This document shows positions 1-12,500 of a DNA stretch of 64,000 nt, piece after piece (the stretch's first letter is position 1; each line of letters opens with the position of its first letter). Source of the stretch: Opisthorchis felineus (lineage: Eukaryota; Platyhelminthes; Trematoda; Opisthorchiida; Opisthorchiidae); assembly GCA_004794785.1 (NCBI GenBank), contig SJOL01004250.1, positions 116,585-180,584 of the forward strand, written 5' to 3'. Both the position numbers and the translations under genes were made by a program. The notes under the pieces are model-generated. The model was not told where the DNA came from. It saw nothing but the letters and a program-made list of their open reading frames with translations, and ran no database searches.

Positions 1-1898
1 AAGTCGAATGGGACCAACACGTTCGAACGCCGCCCATGGAAACGAGGGATTTCCCGCTAAACTGTTCAAACCTGATGGGCAATGGCTATACGACGAAGTT
101 TTCCACTTAGTCCAATCGATTTGTGAAGCTGCAGATATGTCCTCAGAACTATGAGGATGCTGCAGTATTGCTCAAGTTTCAAATGAAAGCAAGTCGAAGG
201 AGGATAGAGTATCACTGACGAATCAGCCTACGTCCCATGTCTGGCTAGACATTGGGTCCTACTTTGGATACAGAGATTTCGGATGAAAGATTTCGCATGA
301 ACTCCTCCCACATCTACCTGCTTATTTTGGTTTTGAATATGTTTGTAAATCAGGACACAAAGGTACATATATGTGCAGCAAGAAGATATACACTGCGATC
401 AATCTTACCAACCGCCGTGATATCACAGAACGCCAGATGGTTTCAAGATGTGCGTTCGGAAATAACGGTTGGGTGACTCAAAGACATACTGAGTTAAAGT
501 CAGACAGCCAAAAAAGCAACCATAGTCATCACCAAGGTAACGTTATTTTGTAATGAATAATAATTTAAACACAAGCTTGACTGCTGCTGCTGCTTGACCA
601 GTGCCGCCTCACCGAATGTTAGGTCAACCGAGCTTTTGTGCCACGTAGCAGAACCGTGAAAGAGTTACTCGGCTTTGGATCTCAACCTGTCTCAGTCGCT
701 TGTCTGGCGAGTGGTGAAGACATAATTCTTGTTTTCTTGTTTCTGGTGGTAGTTATTTATCCCTTGACTTAGACGCCAAACTGTTCTTCCTTGGCGTCTG
801 TCATCATAGCTTCGGATCCATCGGTCAAGAAAATCTGAGATGGCACGTCAGTAGTTCTACAGGCTGATTCTGTGAACCAGACTACCCGAGTCAATGAACG
901 GGGATGGAGTTCGGCAGCTGGTTAAATACTATGTAATTTAGGCACCAGTTTTCTCACGCATATCTTTGGCTAGAGGATGGTTTTTTAATGCCAGTGTAAA
1001 GGATAGTCCTTTTTTCTGTCTTTGATACTGCCGGCTTTTCCGCATATTTCTTGCCATGAATGTGAACGAAGCGTTCCAGTTACTTATTGGCCAATGAAAT
1101 TTAGCTTAAAAAACTGATTGTCAGTTGAACTCATGACCATGGCAGATTCGCTTTGCTTCAGAAACATCAACGGTCGGCGTATATAGAGTCATCGTATTGT
1201 AAACCGGAGTCATAAACGACTTGTTGGACGATTACAGCCACGATGCGCTCAGGGATTAGGCACTCATTGGGTTGACTAATACTAAACGTCAGTTCTCCAG
1301 AAGTTTGTGGATTCGAAAGCAGGTTGATCCACAGATGATGCGACGGTTGGAATGAGTGAATCATGCAACACAAGAGCATAACCCTAAATAAAGGCTAACA
1401 CGGAGAATTGAAAAATCATCTGCGGGGCTCCAGGTGAGCTTCAGAAACAGCCATTTTCATTTTAGATCAGGGGAACCCCTTACTCTGGATGCAGACATGT
1501 CAAAAATATCTGATTTTACATCAAGCAACGAACAGGAAAGTCCCCAATTCGTGTAGGTACTTGTATGAGCAGAATATGGAAAGTTTGGGTGAACTATCCA
1601 CAATCCACAGCAATAAACTCACAGAAATGAAAAACAATAAACCCCCTCACCTGTTTGCTTTGTTTATCCATGGCAACCTAAGCGGTACTTCTTGGGTAGC
1701 CTCCATCCTGTAAGGTAGCAGAGGGTGATGTTGTCCGGGGTAAGTGCTGTACTATACTAATGTTGGGAGGGAATGACGGAACACACCAGCATCTAGGTGT
1801 TTATTACGACTCTATTGCCATTACAGTGCCACCCTAGCCCCGAGTGACTGGTGCCTGTCAGATTCACAGACTCATACAATGTAGCACACCCAGCTCCC

Positions 1899-1901
<3 letters not shown>

Positions 1902-1931
<30 letters not shown>
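1902..1931. repeat. (AT)15 microsatellite
   Basis: Thirty bases of uninterrupted AT. Confidence 0.95.
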
Positions 1932-1933
<2 letters not shown>

Positions 1934-2844
1934 TTATGGAAAGGGATGATTGTAATGGAAAACATTATCTCCTGTTTTGCAGCGCTCACATACTGAGTGC
2001 TGTCGTTTTATGACTTGAAAATCACATACTGCACGTTGCCAGAAACAGCTGCGGGTTAAAAGCTATCGCATGGTTACCAGTTGAACTATGGTCACGGTTC
2101 TATGCCTCTGTGCATTCAGTTGCGCGGCAGTAGATCAAACCTGAATTGATGACCGATACTTCAGTCAGAATACCCTCGTTTTTGAGGATATAGTGCACAA
2201 GGGTGCTAGTCGGACCACCACTGCTTAACTTATCTTTCTGCCTTGAAACACGGGACCCAACAATGCAAGAAGCTACATAGGTGAAGAGAAATGGGAATTC
2301 CATATCGCCTTACCCTCCAAACATTCGTACAGTTTGTTGAAGTCGAATTCGCGCGAGTTGTATGGAATTAAAAACATCTAGCTGGGTTACAAAAAACGGA
2401 GAGTCGTTTCTTTTTTGCAAAACATTGTGATGCATTATCGTTGTTGGCATTTATCCACTAGTGGAATTGATGAAATAAGAATAAACAGGCTAATCGCACG
2501 AGTGGCTGTATTGTATCAAACAACGGCGCGTTCACCGTGTGTGACACTTTGCGGTGAGTTAATTAGAAACACGTATTCACTTTATACTGATTCACCTCAC
2601 GAGGGATTAAACAACAAGCGATAGCCAGTTAAAAAGCTTGCCAGTGATCGAATTTGCACGAATTGCACTAATTAACAGTGAATTTACGTCAAACTCCAAT
2701 CTGGTCACACGAACTGCAAGGGTAATTAGTTATTCGATGAAGATCTGTTTGCACGGACCGAATCACATGTTATCGAGTGATAAACAGAGAAAGCCAGCAG
2801 GTAAATTTTCGAAAGTAATCAAGCCCTCCCTTGTTCAGCGGTAT

Positions 2845-2914
2845 AATGAATGGATGGATGAAGGAGTGAATAAATAGATGAATGAGTAAATGAATGAATG
2901 AATAAATGAATGAA
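2845..2914. repeat. Imperfect (AATG/AATA)n microsatellite
   Basis: About 70 bases of AATG-type units with GGATGGATG and AATAAATAG variants. Confidence 0.9.
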
Positions 2915-4014
2915 CAAAAATTGGAAAGGCGCAAAACCACTAATACAATCGGTTTCGTTATGCGTTATGGCGTAAATTTCAAACCACATACTCCTTTCCT
3001 GTCGACATTCGACACAACGGCACTCTCACTTGCCGGTGCTAGCAGGCTTCCGTAAACTTTTTCCACTGTCACCCTCGTGGTCCCGACCTTCTTCAGTTTC
3101 CCGGGCCACGAAAGCCAAAGCAATGTCCTCAATCTCCACAGACTACATTCGTCATCCAGAGGTGCAAGGTTGCAGCATGATGATACATTGGTGCTTTGAC
3201 CCACAATCCAGTGGACGGACAAAATCCGTGTGTGTGCGGGTGCTTCGAAGGCACACGAACATGATCTCAGCAGTCAGTTACAGAAGAGAAGACGCGCCTA
3301 AAGCATGGCAACTAAGTGTGACAAGAGTCACTGTATTAATAATGCGGCCATTATCGACTGACTTTCATAGGATATGACGACCTTAATTAAGCTAATTAAC
3401 GGCAAAATGCGCACCGACTTCAGATGCTTATACAGAGGGCTAATGATCCAAGGAGAATCCGACTTATCTGCATGCACAATCGTCCACGCAGTTCCGGAAA
3501 ATTTCACGGAAAACAGTTTACACAAGCAGTGGCGTGGCTCTGGTACCTTGGGGGATAACGAGATACATTAAGCTGATGACCCTGGTAGGCTCGTACGCTG
3601 CCTAATCCGAAAGTAGCAGTTCAGACGTTATATCGCAGAAGGTCGTTACACTTAACAGAGCAACTGAAACAAAAATATAACGGCCAAAGGGGCTGTCACT
3701 AACATACAGTACTGCCAGGACAGTCAGATACAGAAAACGCCCGTCTAGCAAACCCTGTATAAAAGTGGAAAGAAGCAGTTAAATTCACGAGGCTCGTCGA
3801 AACCTAGGACTCTTAAACCTCATCAAAAGGCTGTGCTCCAGTAACGGAAAAATGCGTGTACAAAACCGCTTGAATGAGCTCTGCAGAAATACTTAATGCA
3901 TTATATATTTTGTTACCAAAAATTGACGTTTTCCTGATCCACTTTCGTCTTTCGCTTTGTTTGTGGAAACCAGGGTACTTCGTTGTATAAACACATTCGA
4001 ATAAAAGAACCTTA

Positions 4015-4425
4015 AAAAGAAAGCTGTTTCGTGCCATCATCATCATCGTCATCAACAGCATGACATCAATGTTCACTGATGCTTCGCTACCGTATAACCA
4101 TGATTAATTTGAAAGCCTTATTGTGCAGAAAAGAATAAAGGTGAACAGGGAAAGGACATAGTGCTAGCTTACTACAATCATTCCGAGGTGCCTACACCTC
4201 CAGATACTCATTCAGGCAATCTGAATTGACAACAAGAAGGCCACTGACATCGATTAGCAGCGTCTCCAATCAGGCACAATGGGGATCACGCGGTCCCCAT
4301 CCTAGAAGGCGAATCGCACCCACGGTACCCGGACTTTTCGCAATCTCTTCCATATTCTTTTGCCAGGTTAATGGTTGACCACATCTCTGGGCACGGAAAA
4401 CAGCACTCTAATTGATAAACGACGG
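4015..4425 (-). mobile_element. LINE 3'-end fragment with (ATC/GAT)n tail
   Basis: On the minus strand this is the last 400 bases of the LINE family: the GGGACCGCGTGATCCCCATT stretch (4287-4306 reversed), the GCTGCTAATCGATGTCAGTG block (about 4244-4263), the terminal PE(W)-type codons near 4200, then the AAGGCTTTCAAATTAATCATGG motif (4100-4121) and a GATGATGATG tail at 4030-4050. The same order occurs at 58400-58690 on the + strand. It is 5'-truncated, the usual fate of LINE insertions. The stretch 4120-4200 is partly diverged. Confidence 0.78.
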
Positions 4426-4429
4426 TTAG

Positions 4430-5350
4430 ATATGCGTAATACAAGGATTGAGTCGTTTTTTAGTTACTGCGACTATAAAAATATCCCGGTAAGAAAGCAC
4501 TCAGGGTAATTTTTGATGAGGTAATCAAATTTTCAGATTGTCACTTCATTGTTTGCTCGAAGAGCTTCAGTGTCTAGTGAATGGGGCGAAATTTGCCTAA
4601 CTACCCAGAAAGTCAAGGGATGAAGAAGGCAAGCAAATTAGTATTGTCACCCATTGAATGTGAGCCAAAGGCAACATAGTGGCCTCACTCACAAATAATA
4701 TAAAGATTCGATAAGACATGTCATATAGTGTTCACAGCAGTTCATTTAATAAGTACAAATCAGAACAGTTGACTAAGGAAATGAGAATTCGCTTGTGAGG
4801 CAATGAGCAGAAGGCCGTAGGATCTAAAGTTAGCCTAGTCAAAGTAGTAGTAGTTACCCCCCAAGCTTGGTCCCCTCGAACTCCAGTGGATTACTTTCCC
4901 CACTACCAGAGACCATCTTGTCTTCATCCTGTCAACTTTGCCGGTTGGACGACGAAAAAGATTCTAACATATTAAAAGGGATCACAAATGTTGGCAATTT
5001 CGGCTGGACTACTAAACACTGTTTGACTTCTGTCGAACTTTCTTATGATTTGACATTCTGGTCATCTCCTGAAAGCACTTCCCATTCTTCCCAATGGGAC
5101 TGAAAGCCAAACTTCCCACACAATGCAACAGGCCAGTGGCCCATATCCAATACGGCAAACCCTGAGTTGTACGATGGAGGGTGAACTCAGAGGTGGTTCG
5201 TCTAGTTTTCTTCCGGTCAACGCTAAGAACAATTAAAAGTTTTGCGAATTCAGTAGGATCCTGCGACCTCAGTTGTGTAGCCGGTAATCCAGCCGAACAA
5301 CCCAGATCCTCAGACGATTATGACATGAAGTGCAAGATTTTTTCTCAGGA
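4430..5350. other. No gene recognised
   Basis: Unique-looking sequence between the LINE tail and the Penelope insertion. Nothing supported. Confidence 0.55.
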
Positions 5351-5351
5351 G

Positions 5352-5364
5352 TGAAATGAATATT
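5352..5364. repeat. Left target-site duplication of the Penelope-like insertion
   Basis: TGAAATGAATATT, identical to 6061-6073. It directly borders the 3' end of the element (minus strand). Confidence 0.8.
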
Positions 5365-5409
5365 TTGGGAAAAGTTCGGTAATAATCGGTAGATTTATTG
5401 CTGGGCAAC

Positions 5410-5439
5410 GTTTCGCTTTTGACACAAAAGCTTCGTCAG
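5410..5439 (-). ncRNA. Hammerhead-like motif in the Penelope 3' region (weak)
   Basis: On the minus strand CTGACGA (5439-5433) is followed by a perfect 7-bp hairpin, GCTTTTG-TGT-CAAAAGC (5431-5415), and then GAAAC (5414-5410). This is the order of a hammerhead ribozyme core: CUGANGA, stem II, GAAA. One extra A lies between CTGACGA and the stem, and I could not assign stems I and III. Penelope-like elements are known to carry hammerhead motifs in their terminal repeats, which makes the match worth noting. Confidence 0.35.
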
Positions 5440-5762
5440 GCCAAGTGACTAGATTACGAGGTTGGTCGAGACTTAAGACGGAAGGAGAACCAATCAGCTA
5501 AGTCAAGCTAATCTGTGTTAGGTGTCGGCCTAGGGATTTTTTGTGTCAGGGTGGGTCACCAAGTGTTAAGTTGATGGGGAAACCTAAATGGATTTGGGTC
5601 GAGCTTAGGGTCTAGTGCTTCTGGTTCACGTGATAAACGTCGTTTGCACTTTTCGTCCGTCTGTGTGGATGAGCTAGTGCTACGATAGTTGCGTAAGGAA
5701 GAGGGATTCCCCCCTGTTTTTGCTAATGATTCTACGCGCAGTGACAACCACACAGTCACGTG

Positions 5763-6060
5763 TCAACACGGTTTATCTAAGACCGCTCTCCATACGCTCG
5801 CCAGTTCCACACCCTCGATTCTATTCACGCTATGATGCTTGGTAATTTCTACCGCCTCGGCTATCAGCCGTTGTGGTGTGAATCGCAGTCCCCGTCTTAA
5901 AACTTCTACATTATCCAGATCTATTCTATGTCCTGTGTCTAACGCACGTACCGCCATCGCTGAGTCTTTGATCAGCGTTTGGTATTCTTCTGCATTTCCT
6001 GGTGGTTTGTTTATCCTCCTTTTATGCTCACAAATTCTGGTGTGCAATTCCCTGGCAGGT
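5763..6060 (-). pseudogene. Penelope-like GIY-YIG endonuclease, C-terminal part
   Basis: About 99 intact codons with no N-terminal RT. The reading is open through the truncation point, so the start is not a real translation start. The domain nicks target DNA in Penelope-like elements. The catalytic Tyr of the first GIY-YIG motif would lie upstream of the break and is absent, so this fragment is not active. Confidence 0.85.
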
Positions 6061-6073
6061 TGAAATGAATATT
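6061..6073. repeat. Right target-site duplication of the Penelope-like insertion
   Basis: TGAAATGAATATT, identical to 5352-5364. It directly borders the 5' truncation point of the element. Confidence 0.8.
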
Positions 6074-6479
6074 GTTGCGAACAGGTTTGACGGGTGAGTG
6101 CAGCATTAATCTGAATCTTCTAGCATGGGAATCATGTTTGATCATGCTCCGGTATAAATTAAAATCCCCTATTTCAAACAGCTTATCAAGTAAGCGCTGT
6201 CCTTAGGATAAAAACATGTTGACAGTTATGATAGTCCGAATGTAAAAAACATCAAAACGTTAAAACCTTTGGGCCAGTTTTCTCCGGTACGGAGCCCCAA
6301 CTGTAGAGAGCAAGTCTGCAAAGTGGAAGTAGGTCACCCTGTTGGTGGGTTGTGCTTGGCTACAGGGGGTGGCAATTTGCCGATTTTGGAAGTATGGTAG
6401 CATTCAGGAATTTTCAATAAAGATTTCGTCCTTTAATTGTGCACAATCTATTTTGAAATCTCAAAAAAAACTATAAAGC

Positions 6480-6910
6480 TACTTCATCATCAGCAGTGCG
6501 CATCTCACGAAACGCAGACTTTCCGATAGGCAACCTTCAGGCCAGCATTTTAAGCACCTAACCATTTGGTTATGAGCGGCCAATCGGCAGTCTGATTAAC
6601 TCGCACTTAGACCGGATATGGCGTCACTGATGCTTCAGTCATGCAAACCACATCACGTGGTCACGTGTTGACTGGTTCCTCATTCGTTGTCTATGAGCTA
6701 CTTATGGATTGTTGATAGTGTGAGGGGATTTGAGGGAGTGCAAGCTGATCGTACTGTGAATCACTTGCTCGTGGTCGAAAAGTTAAGTGCTCAAGCCACT
6801 AGCCTGGAGGTGTCGGGTTCGAGACCACCTGGAGTTTCGTTAGACGTGCATTCTTGATGATTGCCAATAAGGACAAAACAGCTGTAGAGCGCTTTTCACT
6901 TTTTCATCAT
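6480..6910. repeat. Second SINE-like repeat family, two adjoining copies
   Basis: The part at 6480-6700 contains ATCATCAGCAGTGCGCATCTCACGA and TATGGCGTCACTGATGCTTC plus CACGTGGTCACGTGTTGAC. These recur at 63120-63330 (ATCATCAGCAATGCACATCTCAC; CACGTGTTCACGTGGTGAC). The part at 6780-6910 runs the other way and has a tRNA B-box-like GGGTTCGAGACC with GATTGCCAATAAGGACAAAA. The two copies are therefore in opposite orientation about 100 bases apart. A B box suggests another Pol III-derived element. Confidence 0.6.
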
Positions 6911-6914
6911 GACT

Positions 6915-8270
6915 GGCTTTACTTACAGAAAGAAACCTCTATTAAAATTTGACCGAATTAATAACTCAGTTTTCCCTGTTTAGCTGAGTAAGCAATGGAG
7001 GGATGTAGGGACGAACAATCAAAGGACTCAAAAGAAGATGAAACCCTGAATGATAAGCAACGGCAGACAGCTCTTGGAAACACCGGAAAACTCGCAATAT
7101 CTACTTCGAAATGCAAGGTCTCGTAAACGAATTGGGCATATTGGTCCTTAGTAGCAGCTCATGTCTATTGCCAATTGTGCGAGAACTAGATTTCAACGGT
7201 GTCAGACAGGGAGAATATTATATTACGTATATATTACGTACAAACAGACGGGAAATTCTGTATAGCTGAATGCTCGACTTAACAGCATAAAACTAGAGAT
7301 TCGGTCGGAATATGGCCCAGGAATGGAGCGCTTTGACCGAGCTCTCCGGGGGTTCTAACTGGGTGAACCACCATAACAAGAAAGAAATCCCTGTTTTGTT
7401 AACTAATGAACTTTGCGTAGGAGAAACTTAATAAGGCAAAATTGCATGATATACTACCGATGTGCTGATGAAGAAAACGCTTGTTTTATGCGAATCACTC
7501 AGTCCATTTTCCACAGGTAACAGAGGGTATAAGAGTAGGGCGAGGTACATTGGACCAACAAACGTGTTTTTCTTCAAGCATCGACAGCTTTGCCTAGTGA
7601 TTTTTAGCCCGCTGGTACAGGCCGGTGAAAAATGAAGTCAAGAATTTGATGGAGAATTTGGAGAATTCACAGATGGCTGATGAGGATAGTTAACGAACTT
7701 ACTGATATTGGCTGCAGAACATCAATCTCGAGCAAGTGGTTTCCCTCTGTGACGGCCATGATACCCATTCAACAAGACATACGATGGAGGAAGAAATATT
7801 AGATGATGCCGAAACCATTATAATCTGTTCTCTTCATGTGAGTGTAGTTCCATCTCGAGTAAGTTTTTACAATATAATCCTTCATTAGGAGACACTATAT
7901 TGAGGGAACTTGTTGAATTATCAATGGGCTTTATACCCTAATAATACCTAAGAACAATGGAACGATGCATAAACTGGGCAGTCGACACTTTCGCTCAAAG
8001 CTGGAAAACTCTCTGGAAAGGAAATTCGGTCACCACATGGAATTTTTTAACCATCTAAGGGTCTACTCTCAATGGCTGGACTTGTTTGTTGGCGCATCGA
8101 AACTGCTGGCGAACTGGTGAAGCACCTTATTTTAACCATGAAGTGTTGGAATAGACAAGAGTTGGTGGCCATCGCTTTTCGTACCAATTAGGAATGGTCT
8201 TTTCATGACCTATTTTCCTGACGCATTGCCGACTGAACTGATAGAAATGAAGGATAAATCTCACTATTGG
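6915..8270. other. No gene recognised
   Basis: AT-rich sequence between two copies of the second SINE-like family, with ATATTACGTATATATTACGT at 7213-7232 as the only notable simple pattern. Confidence 0.55.
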
Positions 8271-8274
8271 TCAG

Positions 8275-8415
8275 CGGCTCGTGTTCAACTATTAGCCCGG
8301 AGTTCGCAAGTTCGAAAGTCTCTGAGTTTTGTGAGATGCATACTGCTGATCATTCCCAGTAAGGATGAAACACCTGTAGGGCGCTTCCCCGCTTTTTAGC
8401 ATAGATTGGTTTCAC
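8275..8415 (+). repeat. Second SINE-like repeat family, one copy
   Basis: GAGTTCGCAAGTTCGAAAGT (B-box region), then GTGAGATGCATACTGCTGAT, CATTCCCAGTAAGGATGAAA and CACCTGTAGGGCGCTTCCCC match 6800-6910 and the reverse of 63095-63160. Confidence 0.6.
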
Positions 8416-11243
8416 TTAGAAGACGAAATATCCGGTAAAAACTCCAAAATTTCCTCCAGTAAACTGATATAAGATGTTGGCATATTCATGGAAAACGGAG
8501 AGGTCACTGAGAATTCTAACTTTGGTTTCGGGACTCCAGTTTAAGCTGACATCTGCAATTATAGGTGATAAAATGGCGCAAGTGGGCTCCGTAAGGCGGC
8601 GAGTTTAGTGTTTTTCTTTTGTATAAGGTTTATTGGCTTTGATGATTCGGGTACAGTGACTAAAGACGGTTTGAATAAAAGTGGGACCGAGTCCCACTTT
8701 TTTGATAAGAGCTCTCGCGAACAATAAATCACTACGACGGACAGAACACTCCAGGTGCAGTCACGGTAAACATTTAATGGCTTGGCCTCCATGGGTAAAA
8801 AGAGGTTGCTTGTGGACTCATGACATTTTCCCAATTACGTACTGTCAAAGGCTTGGAATGGTACAGCTATTTGGTAAAGCTAAATTTGATGACTAGCAGC
8901 CAGCAGGAGGAAGCTGAAGCGGACGCTTCGATATTTAATGGGTCAGTCAGGTTTCCAGAGGGCATATGGTTGCAGTAGTGCATAATAACAAAGATGTGAA
9001 ATATCTTCTAATCACCTCGTGTTCTGAATATTAGCCATGCAGTGGTTCGTAAAAAGAGCAATTCTGTTTTTTTTTTAAAATAAGAAACGCTCCAGTTAAA
9101 CTTTGTCCGTCATCATGCAAATTAGACAAGGATACGCAACTTGGAAACATCCTAACCTATTCTACATACACTCGTAGTAACGACCTACGCTTTGCAACTT
9201 CGGCCGCCCGCTGTGAGTCCCCACTGTGGACAAAATGAAGCACTCCAGCCAGATAACAGTGCTAGCCGAGTGACGGCGTTTAGCCTTACCACAGGGCCGG
9301 CTTTTTGGGAATGATGATGAACGTATGACAGGCGCAAACCGAAAAAGCCAAATTTCACGAGATATCGTTATGCTATCGAGCAGTAAATCGCACTGACGAG
9401 AAACAATCTTGCTCTCACCATAGCAGTAAAATTTATTCACTGAGGCACGCCGCTCTGGCAGTTTGCTAATGGTCCTAATGGAAACTGTTGTTTGTGAACA
9501 GGTGTAGACTACTGGCGGTGATAGATTCCGCGGAGATTGCGATCATTGTCAGCGCTTTTGTCATGGACGTTCATCCAAAGCCATTTTTGAGCCTCTCCAG
9601 ACAGATGTGTGAAGTCGCAGGCTTCGCATGACACTCCGAGAAACCACTTGATGCTGAAGTGAAACGTATCCGTTAAGAGTTGTTCTTCAACTCGACGTTA
9701 ATGCAGCCAGTAAATGGAAGATCGTCTTACTTCGTGTTTCAACCATAGTTCAACCGAGATCGTTCCACTATACTCTCAAAAATAGAAGGAACTGGCAGTG
9801 AGTGTGAAGAACCTCATTTGGTGTCAAAAAGCCGAAACCATTTACGAAGGAGAAAATGATTGAATGTCTTTTGTTCGACATTTATTAGGCTACCCAATTT
9901 TCACGTAACCGACCAGAGTTTGAAACAGGCGTGTGAACTACCACTCCCCAGATTTTTTGTTCAGCTCACCTCTTATCAGAAATTACCACATCAAACCAGC
10001 TGAGCATGTGGCGAAAATATCGGTACTTCACAGTCTAAGGATAAGAAGGACACTAACCAAGAATCTGAGGAAAGGTGCGACTTTTGCGTTGGATGCAAAG
10101 AGGATTGCTGAACCAAACGTTGTAAGATCATGAAATCTGGCAAACAAACACCTTGCGACGTTCTAGAACTGGAATATCAGAAGGCGAAGTAGAAAAGGCA
10201 AAGATATACATCACAGATGGAGAGAAAGAAAACCAACTCGGAAGTCCCAAGAAACTGCATTGAAATTGTTTTCAGAAAGACTTGGTTCGTTGTTGTTTCG
10301 GATAGATGGTCTACTGGATTGTGTGTGTTTTCCTTAATCTTTGGCCAAAAGCTCGAACGAATACAATAGTTGAGAAGAAATAACAAGCCTTTTTGAAGAC
10401 AGCTACCACCAAAGGACACAGCAGGGGTATAATGCAATTTTATTAGACAAGACAATTCCAAAGCATCGTGGTCCAGGTGACTGAGTCTGTTTTTTATAAA
10501 CTGGAGGTTGTAGTAAAGAATGGTTTGACTAGAGCTTGTGGAAATCCCGAACTAAAACGGATAATACATCTTTCCAGTTACTGCAGAACCTTTACGAACT
10601 TCAGTATTATTAGATGGCTCAATACAAACCATTTTAGATTTCTGAGCATAGTTTTTCAACCTAAACCAATTGATTGCAAGAGTTGACACTTTTGTGCCAT
10701 TGTAGTAAAAATAACGGATGCTGCAAGCATACGTGTAGCTTTAACAATAAAATACCAGTATGGAGCACATGTTTAGTCGTACAGGTAGGTTCTTCCATAA
10801 AACTTTAAATGCAAATGACACGACTGATGGGTTGCAAAAAACTGTAATATTTCAGGCGTGACGCTCCGTCCGTTCATAAGTTTGATGTTGCTTTCTTGTC
10901 CACGACCACCGGGTGATCTGATTCTCAAACACTGACTTCCCTAATCCGTTTCGTCAAAACAGCAGGGCGATACATGTTATGGGGGGTAGGAACCTCTGCA
11001 AAACTTATCGACAGTATCGGTTTCCACAGGCCACAAAATAGATAAAAAGGGACTCACGCGTAAAAATCTGCTTAAAGGTTATGTCCAGTCCAGATCGATT
11101 AATCGAGTCAACCAATGTTAGATACAAACTTTTTGGCGCACGTTTCATCATTATTGTAACAGCGAAAGCTAGGCCTACCATCACGTGCCCGCACAGTGCA
11201 GTGTTTGGGTCAGGCTTTTAGCCGGTCTGGATCATGTGACGTG

Positions 11244-11546
11244 TTATTGACGCGGCTGGCAAATAAGCGTAGCTCCAATTCCCTTCGTTATCGGCTCATG
11301 TAATTCAATAAAGTGTTTAGAGTGGCATCTGTTCGTGATTTCTTTGACAATACTGTCCTTTGGTCCACCTTGAGCAATTGTCCCCGTGGCTGCAGCTATA
11401 TGTAAGGCAGAATAGGTTGCTGGATCGCCTCTAGTGTCATGAGCGGAAAACCTGTTGTAGTTAACTCCAGCCTCAGGTGCATGAACACAAACGTATTTTA
11501 GTGCATTATAAAAGTTTTTGGTGCACCCTTTTAGTAGGGCAATCAT
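11244..11546 (-). other. Unrecognised 100-codon open frame
   Basis: Contains ALHIAAATGTIAQGGPKDSI and KHFIELHEPITKGIGATLIC. The first words resemble an ankyrin-like helix, but there is no repeat and no second helix pair. No flanking splice sites of good quality fit. Low support as a gene. Confidence 0.2.
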
Positions 11547-12233
11547 TTCTAAATAGCACTTTGAGTAAAGCCGTATTTATTCTACATTATGTGATGCTAC
11601 CTCAATTAGACCGTCCTTTTTTAATCGTCCATAAATTTCTCGGGGAACACTTTGGTTATCAGTCTTTTGACTTTCATGTTATCCCTTGGTTTTATGCAGT
11701 TTGCGGTGCATATATAGCCTGGCAACAAATGGTATTTTGCTAATTCTTGACCGATGAAATACCGGTATATTCTAGGTAAGCCGTAATCTTGTGACCAACA
11801 GCAACAATACCACCACAGCTTCGTTCACTGACTTCAGTGCCCCAAGAAAATATACGCCCATCAGTCACTTCACTAGATGCGGTACAAAACAGCGGATTGT
11901 TCAATTCCGTCAAACCGCGACAGTTTAATACAAAAGTATCACGATAAAAGCAAACAATAAAAAACCTTGATACCACTCACCAACAGTTATTGCATATTTG
12001 ACCAAACCACTTTGAAGAGCACCAGATAGTAAGCCACCGAGATGAAGAGGTTGGCTATAAAAGACCAAGATTGAATTGTAAAGTTTGATGATCTTGTGTG
12101 TAAGCCATCAAAAAACAAAATATGAGTGACCTTTTAGGTTGTTTCGTGACTCGAAGTGACTCCACTCTTCAAGCACAAACGTCTCACCTTCCTAGAAAAG
12201 TAGGTTCTGGTTGATTTTCTAGTTTTAGAATGA

Positions 12234-12500
12234 TTGGAACTGCACAACAGTCCAGGCGTTTTTCCAGTTAACGACGTATTCTTAGGTCATCTACCTAAGG
12301 ATGATACGCTTCAGGACGTATTGCGCAACACATTTCCTACTATAAAGTCCCCTCATAAAAAAGAACCGCCGGAAATGTTCAAGGCCCTCCGAGCCTACAA
12401 CACAATTATCTCCCGTGCTACAAATTGGTTTCACCATGTTGCGGTTAAAATGCTTGCTAGAACTGTGGAGTGCAAGGTCATTATTCCAAAACCACCTTAG
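12234..12500 (+). other. Unrecognised 88-codon open frame
   Basis: Reads FLGHLPKDDTLQDVLRNTFP and KALRAYNTIISRATNWFHHV. Its composition is protein-like, but I see no known domain and no partner exon. There is no ATG at the start of the frame. It may be an old transposon fragment. Confidence 0.2.

Larger units (their letters stand above)
1..4010. other. No gene recognised
   Basis: Apart from two microsatellites I see no coding region, RNA gene or identifiable mobile element here. Open frames are under 115 codons and overlap on both strands as expected by chance. Confidence 0.6.
5365..6060 (-). mobile_element. 5'-truncated Penelope-like element (GIY-YIG end)
   Basis: On the minus strand from 6060 the frame reads PARELHTRICEHKRRINKPP, then EEYQTLIKDSAMAVRALDTG, HRIDLDNVEVLRRGLRFTPQ and RLIAEAVEITKHHSVNRIEG. 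This is the C-terminal GIY-YIG endonuclease portion of Penelope-like elements: the (R/E)-x-x-H motif, the conserved Glu in RLIAEA, and the SAMAVHAL-x-x-GH spacer. The frame stops at 5763. A Ser/Arg/Pro-rich open stretch (5556-5759) follows, then the 3' region with AAACGTTGCCCAGCAATAAA. The 13-bp sequence TGAAATGAATATT borders both ends (5352-5364 and 6061-6073), so this is a single insertion truncated at its 5' end. Confidence 0.88.

Noticed and set aside
11404..11420. Ankyrin-like ALHIAAATG words in the 11244-11546 frame
   Set aside because: Only one short match, no repeat of the 33-residue unit, no paired helices.
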